64,000 nt of DNA from Pseudarthrobacter sulfonivorans. Lineage in GTDB: Bacteria > Actinomycetota > Actinomycetes > Actinomycetales > Micrococcaceae. The DNA lies in the NCBI RefSeq assembly GCF_024391045.1, contig NZ_JANFCZ010000001.1, positions 62,001-126,000 on the forward strand, written 5' to 3'. Each line of letters begins with the position of its first letter. The first letter of the stretch is position 1. Shown here in pieces: positions 1 through 10,087 of this stretch. The notes beneath the pieces are model-generated. The model ran no database searches and was not told where the DNA came from. It saw nothing but the letters and a program-made list of their open reading frames with translations. The position numbers and the translations under genes were made by a program.

Positions 1-14
1 GACGTTCCTGGCTG

Positions 15-34
15 TTCCAAGCACTTCCAAGCAC
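15..34. repeat. Tandem 10-bp direct repeat upstream of urease operon
   Basis: The 10-mer TTCCAAGCAC occurs twice back to back in the stretch before ureA. Bases 1-88 hold no gene I can support. The repeat may be part of the operon control region, but nothing else in the visible 88 bases identifies a promoter, so its role is open. Confidence 0.45.
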
Positions 35-88
35 TGAGGATCTGACGCCCGGTTTCCGCGGTCCTGACCTTTTCGTGAAGGAGAAGCT

Positions 89-391
89 ATGCATCTTTTG
101 CCGCGTGAGCAGGAAAAACTCATGATCGTTGTAGCTGCCGACCTCGCCCGTCGCCGGCAGGGCCGGGGCCTGAAGCTGAACTTCCCCGAGGCCGTGGCAC
201 TGATCAGTTACGAACTGATTGAAGGGGCCCGCGACGGCCGCACCGTGGCGGACCTGATGAGCTACGGAACCACGCTGCTCACCCGCGACGACGTCATGGA
301 AGGCGTGCCCGAAATGATCCCGGACGTCCAGATCGAGGCAACGTTCCCCGACGGGACCAAGCTGGTCACCGTACACCATCCGATCCGATAG
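89..391 (+). CDS. ureA: Urease subunit gamma
   Basis: Smallest structural subunit of urease, the cytoplasmic nickel enzyme that splits urea into ammonia and carbamate. The 100-residue length equals the family norm for a separate gamma chain. The N-terminal [13 protein letters not shown], the central [11 protein letters not shown] helix and the C-terminal TVHHPIR are typical UreA landmarks. The ATG is preceded by AAGGAG at 78-83, a good ribosome binding site. It is the first gene of an operon running without a break to the urea channel at 7216. Gamma, beta and alpha chains are separate genes here, as in most bacteria. Identification is secure. Confidence 0.97.
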   Translation: MHLLPREQEKLMIVVAADLARRRQGRGLKLNFPEAVALISYELIEGARDGRTVADLMSYGTTLLTRDDVMEGVPEMIPDVQIEATFPDGTKLVTVHHPIR

Positions 392-401
392 GAGCGCAGC
401 C

Positions 402-731
402 ATGATTCCAGGAGAATACGTCCTCACGTCCGAACCACTGACCATCAACGCGGGCCGCGAGGCCATCGATGTCGAGGTGACCAACACGGGCGATCGCCCC
501 GTCCAGGTGGGCTCGCACTACCACTTTGCGGAGGCCAACCAGGCGTTGTCCTTTGATCGGAAGGCGGCCTACGGGCGGCGTTTGGATATCCCCGCCGGGA
601 CGGCCGCGAGGTTCGAGCCGGGGGACAGCAAACACGTCAGGCTGATCGAACTGGCGGGCAGCCGCGAGGTCTACGGATTGAGCAACGCCGTGAACGGTCC
701 ACTCACCCAGGCCGAAGGAGCAGACAAATGA
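402..731 (+). CDS. ureB: Urease subunit beta
   Basis: Second structural urease chain, packing around UreC in the (UreABC)3 assembly. The product is 109 residues. It opens with [16 protein letters not shown] and carries the family motif [17 protein letters not shown] near residues 30-46 and RFEPG near 69-73. It starts 10 bases after ureA with GGAG at 391-394 as ribosome binding site, part of which overlaps the ureA stop codon. Its own stop overlaps the ureC start as ATGA, implying translational coupling and balanced subunit production. Confidence 0.97.
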   Translation: MIPGEYVLTSEPLTINAGREAIDVEVTNTGDRPVQVGSHYHFAEANQALSFDRKAAYGRRLDIPAGTAARFEPGDSKHVRLIELAGSREVYGLSNAVNGPLTQAEGADK

Positions 732-2500
732 GCTTTGACATTTCCCGCAGGCAGTACGCGGACCTGTACGGCCCCACCACGGGCGATGCGATCCGCCTGG
801 CCGACACTGAGCTGTTCCTTGAGATCGAGAAGGACCTGACCGTCTACGGCGAGGAAGTGGTGTTCGGCGGCGGCAAGGTAATCCGTGCCGGCATGGGCCA
901 GAACGGGCAGGTGACCAGGGACGGTTCTGGTTCCGGCGACGGAGTGCCGGACACTGTGATCACCAACGCGATCATCGTCGACTACACCGGCATCTACAAG
1001 GCCGACGTCGCCCTCAAGGACGGTCACATCTTCAAGATCGGCAAGGCCGGCAACCCGCAGATCTCGGACGGGGTGGATATCGTCATCGGGGCCAGCACCG
1101 AAATCATCGCCGGCGAGCGGCGGATCCTCACCGCCGGCGGCATCGACACCCACATCCACTACATCTCCCCGGACCAGGTCCCCACCGCGCTGTGTAACGG
1201 GATCACCACCATGGTGGGCGGCGGCACGGGCCCGGCCGAAGGCAGCAAGGCCACCACCGTCACCCCGGGCAAGTGGCACATCCAGCGCCTGCTGCAGGCC
1301 GTGGAAGGGCTCCCCATCAACATCGGGGTGTTCGGGAAGGGCCACGCGTCCGCCACCGAGCCGCTGGCCGAACAGGTCCGCGCCGGCGCGGTGGGGCTCA
1401 AGGTCCACGAGGACTGGGGTGCCACCACCTCCTCCATTGACAACTCCCTGAAAGTGGCCGACGAGTACGACGTCCAGGTGGCCATCCACACCGACACCCT
1501 CAATGAGTGCGGCTTTGTGGAGGACACCATCCGCGCCATTGACGGCAGGGTGATCCACACCTTCCATACCGAAGGGGCCGGCGGCGGCCACGCGCCGGAC
1601 ATCATCAAGATCGCCGGCCTGCCCAATGTCCTGCCGGCATCCACCAACCCCACGCTGCCTTACACGCGCAATACCGTCGAGGAGCACCTGGACATGCTGA
1701 TGGTGGCCCACCACCTCAGCCCGGCCATCCCGGAGGATGTCGCCTTCGCCGACTCCCGTATCCGCGCGGAGACCATCGCCGCGGAGGATGTCCTGCAGGA
1801 CATGGGCATTTTCGCCATCACGTCCTCCGACTCCCAGGCCATGGGCCGCGTGGGCGAAATGGTGACCCGCACCTGGCAGTTGGCGGACAAGATGAAGCGG
1901 CAGCGCGGCGTACTGAAGGACCCGCGGGGGGAAAGCGCAGCCGGTGAGCACGGTGCACCGAACGGTGCGGGGGCGGAGAGCGATAACTTCCGGATCAAGC
2001 GCTACATCGCGAAGTACACCATCAACCCGGCCATCGCGCAGGGGATGGCGGACTCCATCGGCTCGGTGGAAGAGGGCAAGTTCGCGGACCTGGTGCTCTG
2101 GGACCCGGCGTTCTTCGGCGTCAAGCCCGGCATCGTGCTCAAGGGCGGCCAGGTTGCGTACGCGGTGATGGGCGATTCCAACGGCTCCATCCCCACGCCG
2201 CAGCCGCGCACCATGCGGCCCATGTTCGCGACCTTTGGCAAGGCGCTGCAGAAGTCCTCCATAACGTTCATGTCCAAGGCCGCGATCGAGGCCGGCGTGC
2301 CGGAAGAACTGGGGCTGGAGCGGGTCATCCGCCCGGTTTCGGGCATCCGCTCGCTGACCAAGGCGGACCTGAAGTACAACAATGCGACGCCGGACATCGA
2401 GGTGGACCCGGAGACGTACAAGGTGACGGTGGACGGCGAGGATGTCACCTGCGAGCCGTCCGACGAGCTATCCATGGCCCAGCGCTACTTCCTGTTCTAG
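728..2500 (+). CDS. ureC: Urease subunit alpha (catalytic)
   Basis: Catalytic urease subunit holding the di-nickel centre. Expected ligands are visible: His142 and His144 in DTHIHY, the carbamylated lysine Lys225 in GLKVHEDWG, His254 in AIHTDT, His280 in [12 protein letters not shown], and Asp368 in [12 protein letters not shown]. The mobile-flap segment reads [10 protein letters not shown], so the usual flap cysteine is Ala327, while the adjacent histidines remain. At 590 residues it is about 20 longer than common UreC. Most of the excess is a Gly/Ala/Glu-rich stretch near residues 400-417, just before DNFRIKRY. The start overlaps the ureB stop (ATGA). Chaperones UreEFGD follow directly. Confidence 0.97.
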   Translation: MSFDISRRQYADLYGPTTGDAIRLADTELFLEIEKDLTVYGEEVVFGGGKVIRAGMGQNGQVTRDGSGSGDGVPDTVITNAIIVDYTGIYKADVALKDGHIFKIGKAGNPQISDGVDIVIGASTEIIAGERRILTAGGIDTHIHYISPDQVPTALCNGITTMVGGGTGPAEGSKATTVTPGKWHIQRLLQAVEGLPINIGVFGKGHASATEPLAEQVRAGAVGLKVHEDWGATTSSIDNSLKVADEYDVQVAIHTDTLNECGFVEDTIRAIDGRVIHTFHTEGAGGGHAPDIIKIAGLPNVLPASTNPTLPYTRNTVEEHLDMLMVAHHLSPAIPEDVAFADSRIRAETIAAEDVLQDMGIFAITSSDSQAMGRVGEMVTRTWQLADKMKRQRGVLKDPRGESAAGEHGAPNGAGAESDNFRIKRYIAKYTINPAIAQGMADSIGSVEEGKFADLVLWDPAFFGVKPGIVLKGGQVAYAVMGDSNGSIPTPQPRTMRPMFATFGKALQKSSITFMSKAAIEAGVPEELGLERVIRPVSGIRSLTKADLKYNNATPDIEVDPETYKVTVDGEDVTCEPSDELSMAQRYFLF

Positions 2501-2510
2501 GGGCGGCTCC

Positions 2511-2993
2511 GTGATTGTCGAAAAGGTCTTGGGCAACCTGCACGAGCTGCCGCCGGATGCGGGGGAGTACGCGGGCCTGCACCGGGAGAAGGTGGTCCTG
2601 CCCAGCACGGACCTGGTCAAGCGGATCCAGCGGGTCACCACCGACCATGGCAAGGAAATCGGCATCCGCCTCCCGGCAGGTTCGGCGGACCTGCGGGACG
2701 GGGACATCCTGGACGTGGCGGACACCAACATGATTGTGGTGTCCGTCCTGCCCACGGATGTCCTGGTCATCGCACCGCGGTCCATCCATGAAATGGGGGT
2801 GGTGGCGCATTCGCTGGGCAACCGGCACCTGCAGGCCCAGTTCTTCGACGCGTCCTCGGAGTACGGGGCCGAGGTGATGGTGTGCGCCTTTGACCACACT
2901 GTGGAGGATTACCTGAAGCACGTCGGCGTTCCCTACGACCGGCAGGAACGGGTCATGCCTGTTCCTTTCCGCCATGCCGAGCATGCGCACTAG
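2511..2993 (+). CDS. ureE: Urease accessory protein UreE (nickel metallochaperone)
   Basis: UreE delivers nickel to the UreDFG-apo-urease complex. The 160-residue product has the two-domain layout of the family. The C-terminal half contains LGNRHLQAQF (around residues 102-111), which carries the conserved metal-binding histidine region. The chain ends in a short His-containing tail, HAEHAH. I chose the GTG at 2511, giving VIVEKVLGNLHE, because a longer in-frame start at 2442 would lie deep inside ureC and add a tail foreign to the family. The ribosome site is weak (GGGG just after the ureC stop). The last 20 bases overlap ureF. Confidence 0.93.
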   Translation: MIVEKVLGNLHELPPDAGEYAGLHREKVVLPSTDLVKRIQRVTTDHGKEIGIRLPAGSADLRDGDILDVADTNMIVVSVLPTDVLVIAPRSIHEMGVVAHSLGNRHLQAQFFDASSEYGAEVMVCAFDHTVEDYLKHVGVPYDRQERVMPVPFRHAEHAH

Positions 2994-3654
2994 CCACCAG
3001 CTCGCGCTCCAGCAGCTGACGGACTCCGCGCTTCCCACCGGGGCGTTCGCGCACTCGCTCGGGTTCGAGACTTACATCGAGCGCGGGCTGATCCACGACG
3101 CCGATTCCTTCGGGCGCTGGCTCGCGGCCTTCATCGGGCAGCAGCTGACCTACTCCGACGGGATGGCCGTCCGCCTCCTCTATGACGGGGTCCCCGTCGG
3201 GGAGCTGGATCCTTTGCTCACGGCGCAGCTCCTGCCCCGGCAGGTGCGCGAGGCCAGCATCACGATGGGCGGCAGGCTGCTGGAGATCGGCGCCCAGGTC
3301 TTCCCGTCGGCCGACCTGGCAGGCTACCAGCACCTGGTGACCACCGGCCGCGCCGCCGGCCACCAGCCGCTGGCGTTCGCCGTCGTCGCCCGTTCGCTGG
3401 GTGTGCCCCTGGCGGAGGCGCTCCCCGCGTACCTGTTCGCCGCCGTCACCTCGCTGGCGCAGAACGCGGTGCGCGCCATCCCGCTGGGCCAGAACGCCGG
3501 GCAGCGGCTGCTCGGGAGGGCGGCCGACGACGTCGCTGCCGCCGTTGAGCGGATCGGGCACCTGACGCCGGACGACTTTGGGGCGATGACCCCCGGGCTG
3601 GAAATTTCGCAGATGCGGCACGAGCGTCAGCGTGCCCGCATGTTCATGAGCTAA
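2974..3654 (+). CDS. ureF: Urease accessory protein UreF
   Basis: UreF is the all-helical urease chaperone that bridges UreD and the GTPase UreG during nickel insertion. The 226 residues include the family hallmark [18 protein letters not shown] near residues 15-32 and [14 protein letters not shown] near the middle of the C-terminal half. The coding region begins inside the end of ureE; ATG codons at 2974 and 2983 are both possible, and the first is used here. It ends 28 bases before ureG. Confidence 0.94.
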   Translation: MPSMRTSHQLALQQLTDSALPTGAFAHSLGFETYIERGLIHDADSFGRWLAAFIGQQLTYSDGMAVRLLYDGVPVGELDPLLTAQLLPRQVREASITMGGRLLEIGAQVFPSADLAGYQHLVTTGRAAGHQPLAFAVVARSLGVPLAEALPAYLFAAVTSLAQNAVRAIPLGQNAGQRLLGRAADDVAAAVERIGHLTPDDFGAMTPGLEISQMRHERQRARMFMS

Positions 3655-3682
3655 CTGTTGCATTGCGACTGAGGAGGACATC

Positions 3683-4296
<614 letters not shown>

Positions 4297-4300
<4 letters not shown>

Positions 4301-5256
4301 GCACGGCGGCGTCCGTGAGTCCTCCGGCGGCTACACCGGATGTTAGGGGCCGTGCCCGCTCCGCGGTGCCCGCCACGCCGCGGCCCCTAACATCCGGTTC
4401 CGCTACCTCTGCTCCTGGTTCACCTCGCGGGGTGCTTGAGCTGGTCATCAGTGAGCGTGGCGGCAGGTCCGTTGCTTCCCACCAATTTCATGAGGGCGCG
4501 TTGCGAATACTGCGGCCGCACTACCTCGATGACTCCGGGCAGGTTTGCTACGTCATGGTGAACCCTGGCGGGGCGTATTTGGGGGCCGATCTGTTCCTTG
4601 TTGATGTGGAGGTGCAGGCCGGGGCTGCGCTGCTTTTGACCACGCAGTCGGCCACCAAGATCTACCGCACGCCGGGCTCCTTCGCCGAGCAGCGGATGGC
4701 CCTGCGGCTGGGGGACAACGCGCGGCTGGAGCTGGCGCCGGACCAGCTCATTGCCTACCGCGAGGCGAGCTACCGGCAACGCACCCATGTGACCGTCTGC
4801 CCGACGTCGAGCCTGATCATGGCTGAAGTGGTGACCCCCGGCTGGTCACCCGACGGGTCCGCCTTCAAGTACGAGGAACTCCGGCTACGGAACGAGATTT
4901 ATGTGTGCGGAGACGATGGCGCGCAGATGCTCGCACTGGACAACCTGCTCATCCGGCCCCCGCTGGGCGATGTCACCGGGATGGGGTTCATGGAAGGCTT
5001 CAGTCATCTGGGCTCGCTGATGGTGGTGGATCCCCGCGTGGACCAGGCACTGGCGGATGAACTCCACGCGCTGACCGCGGCATACGACGCCCACACCGGC
5101 GTGTCCCTGACCGCCCACACCGCCGGGACGGCGGGACTCATCCTGCGCTCCCTCTCCCGCAGCACCGGGGAACTCAACCACCTCCTGCAGGCCTGCACCG
5201 GCCTGCTGCGCAGACGCTGGTACGGGCAGGCGCCCCTGAACCTCAGGAAGTACTGA
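4297..5256 (+). CDS. ureD: Urease accessory protein UreD/UreH
   Basis: UreD is the scaffold chaperone contacting apo-urease. The body from about residue 46 ([12 protein letters not shown]) matches the family, with [13 protein letters not shown], the [16 protein letters not shown] segment and a [12 protein letters not shown] stretch. The ATG at 4297 overlaps the ureG stop (ATGA), giving 319 residues. The first 45 residues are low-complexity Ala/Ser/Pro/Thr and are encoded by a region holding a perfect 17-bp inverted repeat (4336-4397). That leader is unlikely to be part of the UreD fold. An in-frame GTG at 4432 could be an alternative start giving a core-only protein. Confidence 0.92.
4336..4397. 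repeat. Perfect 17-bp inverted repeat inside ureD leader
   Basis: Left arm CCGGATGTTAGGGGCCG (4336-4352) and right arm CGGCCCCTAACATCCGG (4381-4397) are exact reverse complements, separated by 28 GC-rich bases. The element lies between the ureD ATG (4297) and the conserved UreD domain, so it is translated in frame if that ATG is used. It differs from the CCCAACT palindromes elsewhere in the window. It could be a small inserted palindromic repeat or an RNA hairpin affecting UreD translation. Confidence 0.9.
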
Positions 5257-6290
5257 TGACCACACTGGGCGATGTTGCCGTTCTGTACCGTCAGCGCGAC
5301 CAGTTGCCGGCGAGGACCCGGGTGCTTGTTGTGGCCGGTGCCGTCATCCTGCTCCACTGCGCCGCCGTCGTACTCCTGGTGATCGGCACCGCCACAGCCC
5401 GGCCACTCGCCCTGGGACTGGTCCTCACCGCCTACCTGGCCGGAGTCAAACACAGCTACGACTGGGACCACGTCTCCGCGATCGACAACTCCACCCGTAG
5501 ATTCGTGGCACAGCACAAAGACCCCGTCAGCGTGGGGTTTGCCTTCAGCCTCGGCCACAGCTCCGTGGTGGTCCTGGCGGGGCTGCTGGTGGTGTCCGGC
5601 GCTTCCCTGGCGGGGGAGCTGATGGATGGCGGCAGCTCCGGCAACCTGTTACTGGGGCTGATCGGCAGCGCGGTGTCCGGGCTCTTCCTGATGTTCATGG
5701 GCATCTTCAACGGCTCGGCCTTCATCACGGCAGCCCGGGCCTACCGAAAGGCTGCTAGGGGAGGGAACATCCGCCAGGAAGACCTGGAGCCCAAAGGGTT
5801 CATGGCGCGGCTTTTGGCCAAACCGCTGGCCAAGGTGGAGCGCCCGCGGAACATTTACGTGATCGGTTTCCTGTTCGGGCTGGGGTTCGATACGGCCACC
5901 ACCATCGGCCTGCTGGTCATGACCACCGCTGCCACACTCGCCGGCGTTTCCCCGATTGCCCTGATGACAATTCCGCTGGCCTTCGCGGCAGCCATGACCC
6001 TGTGTGACTCCGTGAACGGGATCGCCATGCTGCGTTTGTACAAGTCAGCCATCGAACACCCGCAGCGCCGGTTGGGGTTCAACGCCGTCATCACGGGACT
6101 GTCGGCGCTCTCCGCACTGTTCGTTGCAGCCATCACACTGGGCGGGCTGGTCAGGGCGGCGGGTTTGGACCAGCCCGCCATCACCTGGCTGGCCGGGATC
6201 GACCTCGGTGAGGCAGGACTGGGTCTGGTTGCCCTGTTTGGCGCCGTGTGGTTTGTTGCGTTCCTGCTGGGCCGGCGGCGTGCCACATGA
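5256..6290 (+). CDS. NiCoT-family nickel/cobalt permease
   Basis: Integral membrane transporter of the HoxN/NixA (NiCoT) family, presumably importing Ni2+ for urease. The signature region reads KHSYDWDHVSAIDNSTRR near residues 64-81. It keeps the metal-coordinating His, Asp, Asp and His of the usual HA(V/F)DADH motif but has Trp at the usually small position. A second family motif is GFLFGLGFDTATTIGLL near residues 203-219. About eight hydrophobic segments are visible over 344 residues. The start overlaps the ureD stop by one base (TGATG), and the stop overlaps the next gene (ATGA), so it is part of the urease operon. Confidence 0.92.
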   Translation: MTTLGDVAVLYRQRDQLPARTRVLVVAGAVILLHCAAVVLLVIGTATARPLALGLVLTAYLAGVKHSYDWDHVSAIDNSTRRFVAQHKDPVSVGFAFSLGHSSVVVLAGLLVVSGASLAGELMDGGSSGNLLLGLIGSAVSGLFLMFMGIFNGSAFITAARAYRKAARGGNIRQEDLEPKGFMARLLAKPLAKVERPRNIYVIGFLFGLGFDTATTIGLLVMTTAATLAGVSPIALMTIPLAFAAAMTLCDSVNGIAMLRLYKSAIEHPQRRLGFNAVITGLSALSALFVAAITLGGLVRAAGLDQPAITWLAGIDLGEAGLGLVALFGAVWFVAFLLGRRRAT

Positions 6291-7216
6291 CTTCCGTCTT
6301 TATGCGCCGGGCAACCGTCCGCAACCTCAACTGGTTTGCTGCCACCACCCGCGGCCTCAGCCAAATCTTCTTCCAGGCCAACGTCTGGACGGGTCTGGCG
6401 GTGCTGGCCGGGTTCGCCATCGCGAACTGGAGGATGGCTTTGCTGGCGGTTATTGGGCTGCTGTGCTCAACCCTCAGCGGTGTGCTGCTCCGGCGCCGGC
6501 TCGGCGAGCTGGGCGACGGCCTGCACGGCTACTGCGGGGCCCTGGTGGGCGCCGCCCAGTTCTCGGCGCTCGGCTTCACCTGGCCGGCCGCCGCGTTTGC
6601 CGTCGCCGGCGGGCTGGCCTGCGGTCCGGTCACCGTCGCACTGGCGTGGCTGTTCTACCACCCGTCCAGCCGGAAGTACTCACTCCCGGTGACCACTGCG
6701 CCGTTCTGCATCGTGGCCGGGGTTCTCTTCGCCGTGCACGCACCCCTGCACGGCCCGCACACGGACCTGGGCGAAGTGCCCGAAAACATACTGGCCAACG
6801 TGGGCCAGGCCATCCTGAACAACATTTCAGAAGTGGTGCTGGTGGACTCATCCATTGCGGGCGCCGTCATCCTCGTTGGATTGTTCATCGCCCATTGGAA
6901 GGTGGGAGCCGCGGCACTCCTGGGCAGTGGTATGGAGGCATTGATGGATCTTGCCACAGGTTCCGATGTGCAGGCCGTGGCCCACGGACTCCTCGGCTAC
7001 TCTGGAGTCCTGACCGCCATCGCCCTGGCTGTGGTCTTCGTGCGCGGCACATGGCAACCGTGGATTGCCGCCGTCGTGGGCGTGGTCGTTTCATCGGTGC
7101 TTGCCTGGCTGATGGGACTGACGGCACTGCCTGTTTACACATGGCCCTTTATCCTGGCCACTTGGCTCATGCTGGTGGTGCTCCACCACCTTCCCGGATT
7201 CAGCTACCACACGTGA
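6287..7216 (+). CDS. Urea transporter (UT family channel)
   Basis: Probable urea channel of the UT family (SLC14/Yut type). Near residue 22 the sequence RGLSQIFFQANVWTGL matches the family opening (GxxQVxFQ-N--tGl). GLHGYCGALVGAA fits the first channel half, and a related segment occurs in the second half (NISEVVLVDSSIAGAVILVGLF), consistent with the internal duplication of UT proteins. I chose ATG 6287, which overlaps the NiCoT stop (ATGA), giving 309 residues; an upstream in-frame start at 6248 lies inside the previous gene. It is the last gene of the urease operon and would supply its substrate. Confidence 0.88.
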   Translation: MTSVFMRRATVRNLNWFAATTRGLSQIFFQANVWTGLAVLAGFAIANWRMALLAVIGLLCSTLSGVLLRRRLGELGDGLHGYCGALVGAAQFSALGFTWPAAAFAVAGGLACGPVTVALAWLFYHPSSRKYSLPVTTAPFCIVAGVLFAVHAPLHGPHTDLGEVPENILANVGQAILNNISEVVLVDSSIAGAVILVGLFIAHWKVGAAALLGSGMEALMDLATGSDVQAVAHGLLGYSGVLTAIALAVVFVRGTWQPWIAAVVGVVVSSVLAWLMGLTALPVYTWPFILATWLMLVVLHHLPGFSYHT

Positions 7217-7307
7217 CCATAGCGACACCGGGTGTGACGGGCTCAAGCAACGGATGTCCAGCTTGGCGTCGTACCCTTAGCCGTAAACCGGCTTTCCCAC
7301 CATCGAC

Positions 7308-10070
7308 GTGTCCGAACGGATCCGTATGCCAGAGCTTAACGTCCAGGAGCGGACCTCCCTCCAGCTTCCCATCACCGATGCCGCCTCGCTGACCGCGGCG
7401 GAGGTCCTGGGCCGCCTCGGCTCCGGTCCGGAAGGCCTCTCTGACGAGGAGGCCGCCTCGCGGCTGGAGGCCCTTGGCCCCAACGCCGTCCGGACCCACC
7501 GCGCCAACGGCTGGGCGGTCCTGGGCCGCCAGCTCGCCAGCCCCATTCTGATCCTGCTCCTGATCACCGCCGGGCTGTCCCTGTTCCTGGGCGACGCCAC
7601 CAACTCGATCGTGATCGGCGTGATCCTGCTGGTCAGTGTGGGCCTCGGCTTCACCAACGAGTTCCGGGCCGAGCGGGCCTCCGAAGCCCTGCATTCCCGC
7701 GTCAGCCACCGCGCCGTAGTGCTCCGCGGCGGGACCGCGGGCGCGAACACTGCGGGAACCACCCGCGAAGTGGACGTCACCGCCCTGGTGCCCGGCGACG
7801 TCGTCCATCTCTCCCTCGGCGCCATCATCCCCGCCGATCTTAGGCTCCTCAGCACCAAGAACCTCCTCTGCGACGAAAGCATCCTCACGGGGGAGTCCCT
7901 GCCCGCGGCGAAGGACGCGGCGCCGGTCCAGGCCGGCGCCTCCCTGGCGGACCTCTCCTCCTGCGTGTTCATGGGCACCGTGATCCAGTCCGGCGGCTGC
8001 ACCGGCGTGGTGGTGGCCACCGGCGGGCGCGCCGAATTCGGCCGGATCGCGCTCGGCCTGGGCGAACGGCAGGCGCAGACCGAATTCCAGCTCGGGCTCA
8101 AACGGTTCTCCTTCCTTCTGCTGCAGGTGGCGGTCGGGCTCACGTCGCTGATCTTCATCGCCAACCTGCTCCTCCAGCGCCCGCTCCTGGAATCCCTGCT
8201 GTTCTCCCTGGCCATCGCCGTGGGCATCACACCTCAGCTGCTCCCCGCCGTCGTCAGCACGTCCCTGGCCACCGGCACGCGGCAGCTGGCCAAGCGGAAG
8301 GTGCTGGTCAAACGGCTGGTCTGCATCGAGGACCTCGGGGACATGGACATCCTGGTCACGGACAAAACCGGCACCCTGACGGAGGGGCGGATCAGCTTCA
8401 CGAGCGCGCTTCCGGTCGCCCCGGAAACCTCCGACGACGGCCTGCTCACCCTGGGCTTGCTGGCCACCGAGGCCGACTACACCGAAGCGAAACTCTCCTC
8501 CGCGGGGCAGAACCCGCTGGACGCCGCCCTCTGGGACAGCCCCGGCGCGGCCGGTTTTGACCCGGCCCGCTTCGAGCGCCTGGACCTGGTGGACTTCGAC
8601 CACCAGCGGCGCCGCACCACCGTGCTGATCCGGGAGGCCGGCGGCCCCGCGCAACTGGTCACCAAAGGTGCCCCCGAGGATGTCCTGGCCCTCTGCGGGC
8701 CAACTTCCCCCGCCGTGCAGGCGCTGCTGGATGAACAGTTCGACGCCGGCTCCCGCGTGGTGGCGGTGGCCACCCGTCCCGCGGCGGGACTCAGCGCGCT
8801 GACCGCGGACGACGAGCGCGGCCTGACGCTGGCCGGGTTCCTGATCTTCCTGGACCGGCCCAAAGCCAACGCCAGGGCGTCCCTGGATGAGCTGGCGGCG
8901 CTGGGGATCACCGTCAAAATTGCCACGGGGGACAACGCCAAGGTGGCCGAACGGGTCTGTGCCGACCTGGGTGTGGTCTCCGGCGGCACGCTGACCGGCG
9001 CGGACGTTGAAGCAATGTCCGACGCCGAACTCACCACCGCGGCCCGGACCGCCACCATCTTCGCCCGTGTTTCGCCCGAACAGAAGGCGCGCATCATCAG
9101 GCTGCTGCGCCAAAGCGGCGGTGCCGTGGGCTTCATGGGCGACGGCGTCAACGACGCCCTGGCACTGCACAAGGCGGACATCGGCATCTCCGTGGACAGT
9201 GCCACCGACGTCGCGAAGGACGCTGCCGACGTCGTGCTCCTGGACAAGGACCTCGGCGTCCTGGCCGAAGGCGTGCGCGAGGGCCGGCGGATCTTTGCGA
9301 ACACCATCAAGTACGTCCTGATGGGCACGTCCAGCAACTTCGGCAACATGTTCAGCGCCGCCACCGCCTCGGTGGTGCTGAGCTTCCTGCCCATGCTGCC
9401 CGGCCAGATCCTGCTCAACAACCTGCTCTACGACTCCGGCCAGCTCGCCATCCCTGGCGACCGCGTGGACAAAGAGCAGCTGCGGGCGCCGTCGCACTGG
9501 AACATCGCGTTCATCCGGCGGTTCATGTTCCTGTTCGGGCCCATCAGCTCGCTGTTCGACTTCGCCACGTTCGCCCTGATGCTGTTTGTGTTCAATGCCG
9601 TGCCGGGGGAGTTCCGGGCCGGCTGGTTCATCGAATCCATCGCCACCCAGACGCTGATCATCTTCGCCATCCGGACCCGGCGGGTGCCGTTCCTGCGCAG
9701 CCGCCCGTCCGTCGGCCTCCTGGTTGCCTCGCTGGGCGTGGTGGCGCTGGGAATCTACCTGCCGCTCTCACCCTTGGCCGGCGTGCTGGGCTTCGACCCG
9801 CTTCCGGTCCCGTTCTTCCTGGCACTGCTGGGCATGATCGTGGTCTACCTGGTCCTGGTGGAAGGCGCCAAGGCCTGGTTCTTTGCCCGGGACGCGCAGG
9901 CGCTTCCTGCAGGACCCATCGTGGTCCGCCGGCGTCCGGAGAACCACCACATCGCCCGCCGCGCCTTCCGCTTCAGCGCCCCGGTTCCGGTGGCCGCGCC
10001 GCGGCACCGGCGCCTGGGCCTGCCCCGTCCACCACGGCCCGCCAACGCTGGGTCATTTGCCGCCCGATAA
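7308..10070 (+). CDS. mgtA: Mg2+-importing P-type ATPase (P3B, MgtA/MgtB-like)
   Basis: P-type ATPase resembling the magnesium importers MgtA/MgtB. Features in order: N-terminal cation-ATPase domain with GLSDEEAASRLEALGPN; TM1-2; actuator domain with LTGESLP; TM3-4 with AVGITPQLLP; phosphorylation site DKTGTLTEG with Asp352; nucleotide domain with KGAPEDV; hinge GDGVNDALALHKADIGISVD; then C-terminal membrane segments. The 920-residue length fits, with about 40 extra basic/Pro residues at the end. GTG 7308 is used as start, with ATG 7326 possible; neither has a strong ribosome site. The gene lies 91 bases after the urea channel, so it is probably a separate unit. Confidence 0.9.
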   Translation: MSERIRMPELNVQERTSLQLPITDAASLTAAEVLGRLGSGPEGLSDEEAASRLEALGPNAVRTHRANGWAVLGRQLASPILILLLITAGLSLFLGDATNSIVIGVILLVSVGLGFTNEFRAERASEALHSRVSHRAVVLRGGTAGANTAGTTREVDVTALVPGDVVHLSLGAIIPADLRLLSTKNLLCDESILTGESLPAAKDAAPVQAGASLADLSSCVFMGTVIQSGGCTGVVVATGGRAEFGRIALGLGERQAQTEFQLGLKRFSFLLLQVAVGLTSLIFIANLLLQRPLLESLLFSLAIAVGITPQLLPAVVSTSLATGTRQLAKRKVLVKRLVCIEDLGDMDILVTDKTGTLTEGRISFTSALPVAPETSDDGLLTLGLLATEADYTEAKLSSAGQNPLDAALWDSPGAAGFDPARFERLDLVDFDHQRRRTTVLIREAGGPAQLVTKGAPEDVLALCGPTSPAVQALLDEQFDAGSRVVAVATRPAAGLSALTADDERGLTLAGFLIFLDRPKANARASLDELAALGITVKIATGDNAKVAERVCADLGVVSGGTLTGADVEAMSDAELTTAARTATIFARVSPEQKARIIRLLRQSGGAVGFMGDGVNDALALHKADIGISVDSATDVAKDAADVVLLDKDLGVLAEGVREGRRIFANTIKYVLMGTSSNFGNMFSAATASVVLSFLPMLPGQILLNNLLYDSGQLAIPGDRVDKEQLRAPSHWNIAFIRRFMFLFGPISSLFDFATFALMLFVFNAVPGEFRAGWFIESIATQTLIIFAIRTRRVPFLRSRPSVGLLVASLGVVALGIYLPLSPLAGVLGFDPLPVPFFLALLGMIVVYLVLVEGAKAWFFARDAQALPAGPIVVRRRPENHHIARRAFRFSAPVPVAAPRHRRLGLPRPPRPANAGSFAAR

Positions 10071-10087
10071 TCCCCGTTTCAAGGCCG

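Noticed and set aside
671..1951. Long open frame (426 codons) antisense to ureC
   Set aside because: Arises from GC-rich third positions of ureC; composition is Gly/Val/Asp/His-rich with no family features, and the ureC frame is certain.
7279..7295. Small AGCCG/CGGCT hairpin after the urea channel gene as terminator
   Set aside because: Only 5 bp of stem and a weak T-run; too little to support.
7200..9497. 765-codon minus-strand frame over the Mg P-type ATPase gene
   Set aside because: Shadow of a clearly identified gene; low-complexity translation and no ribosome site.
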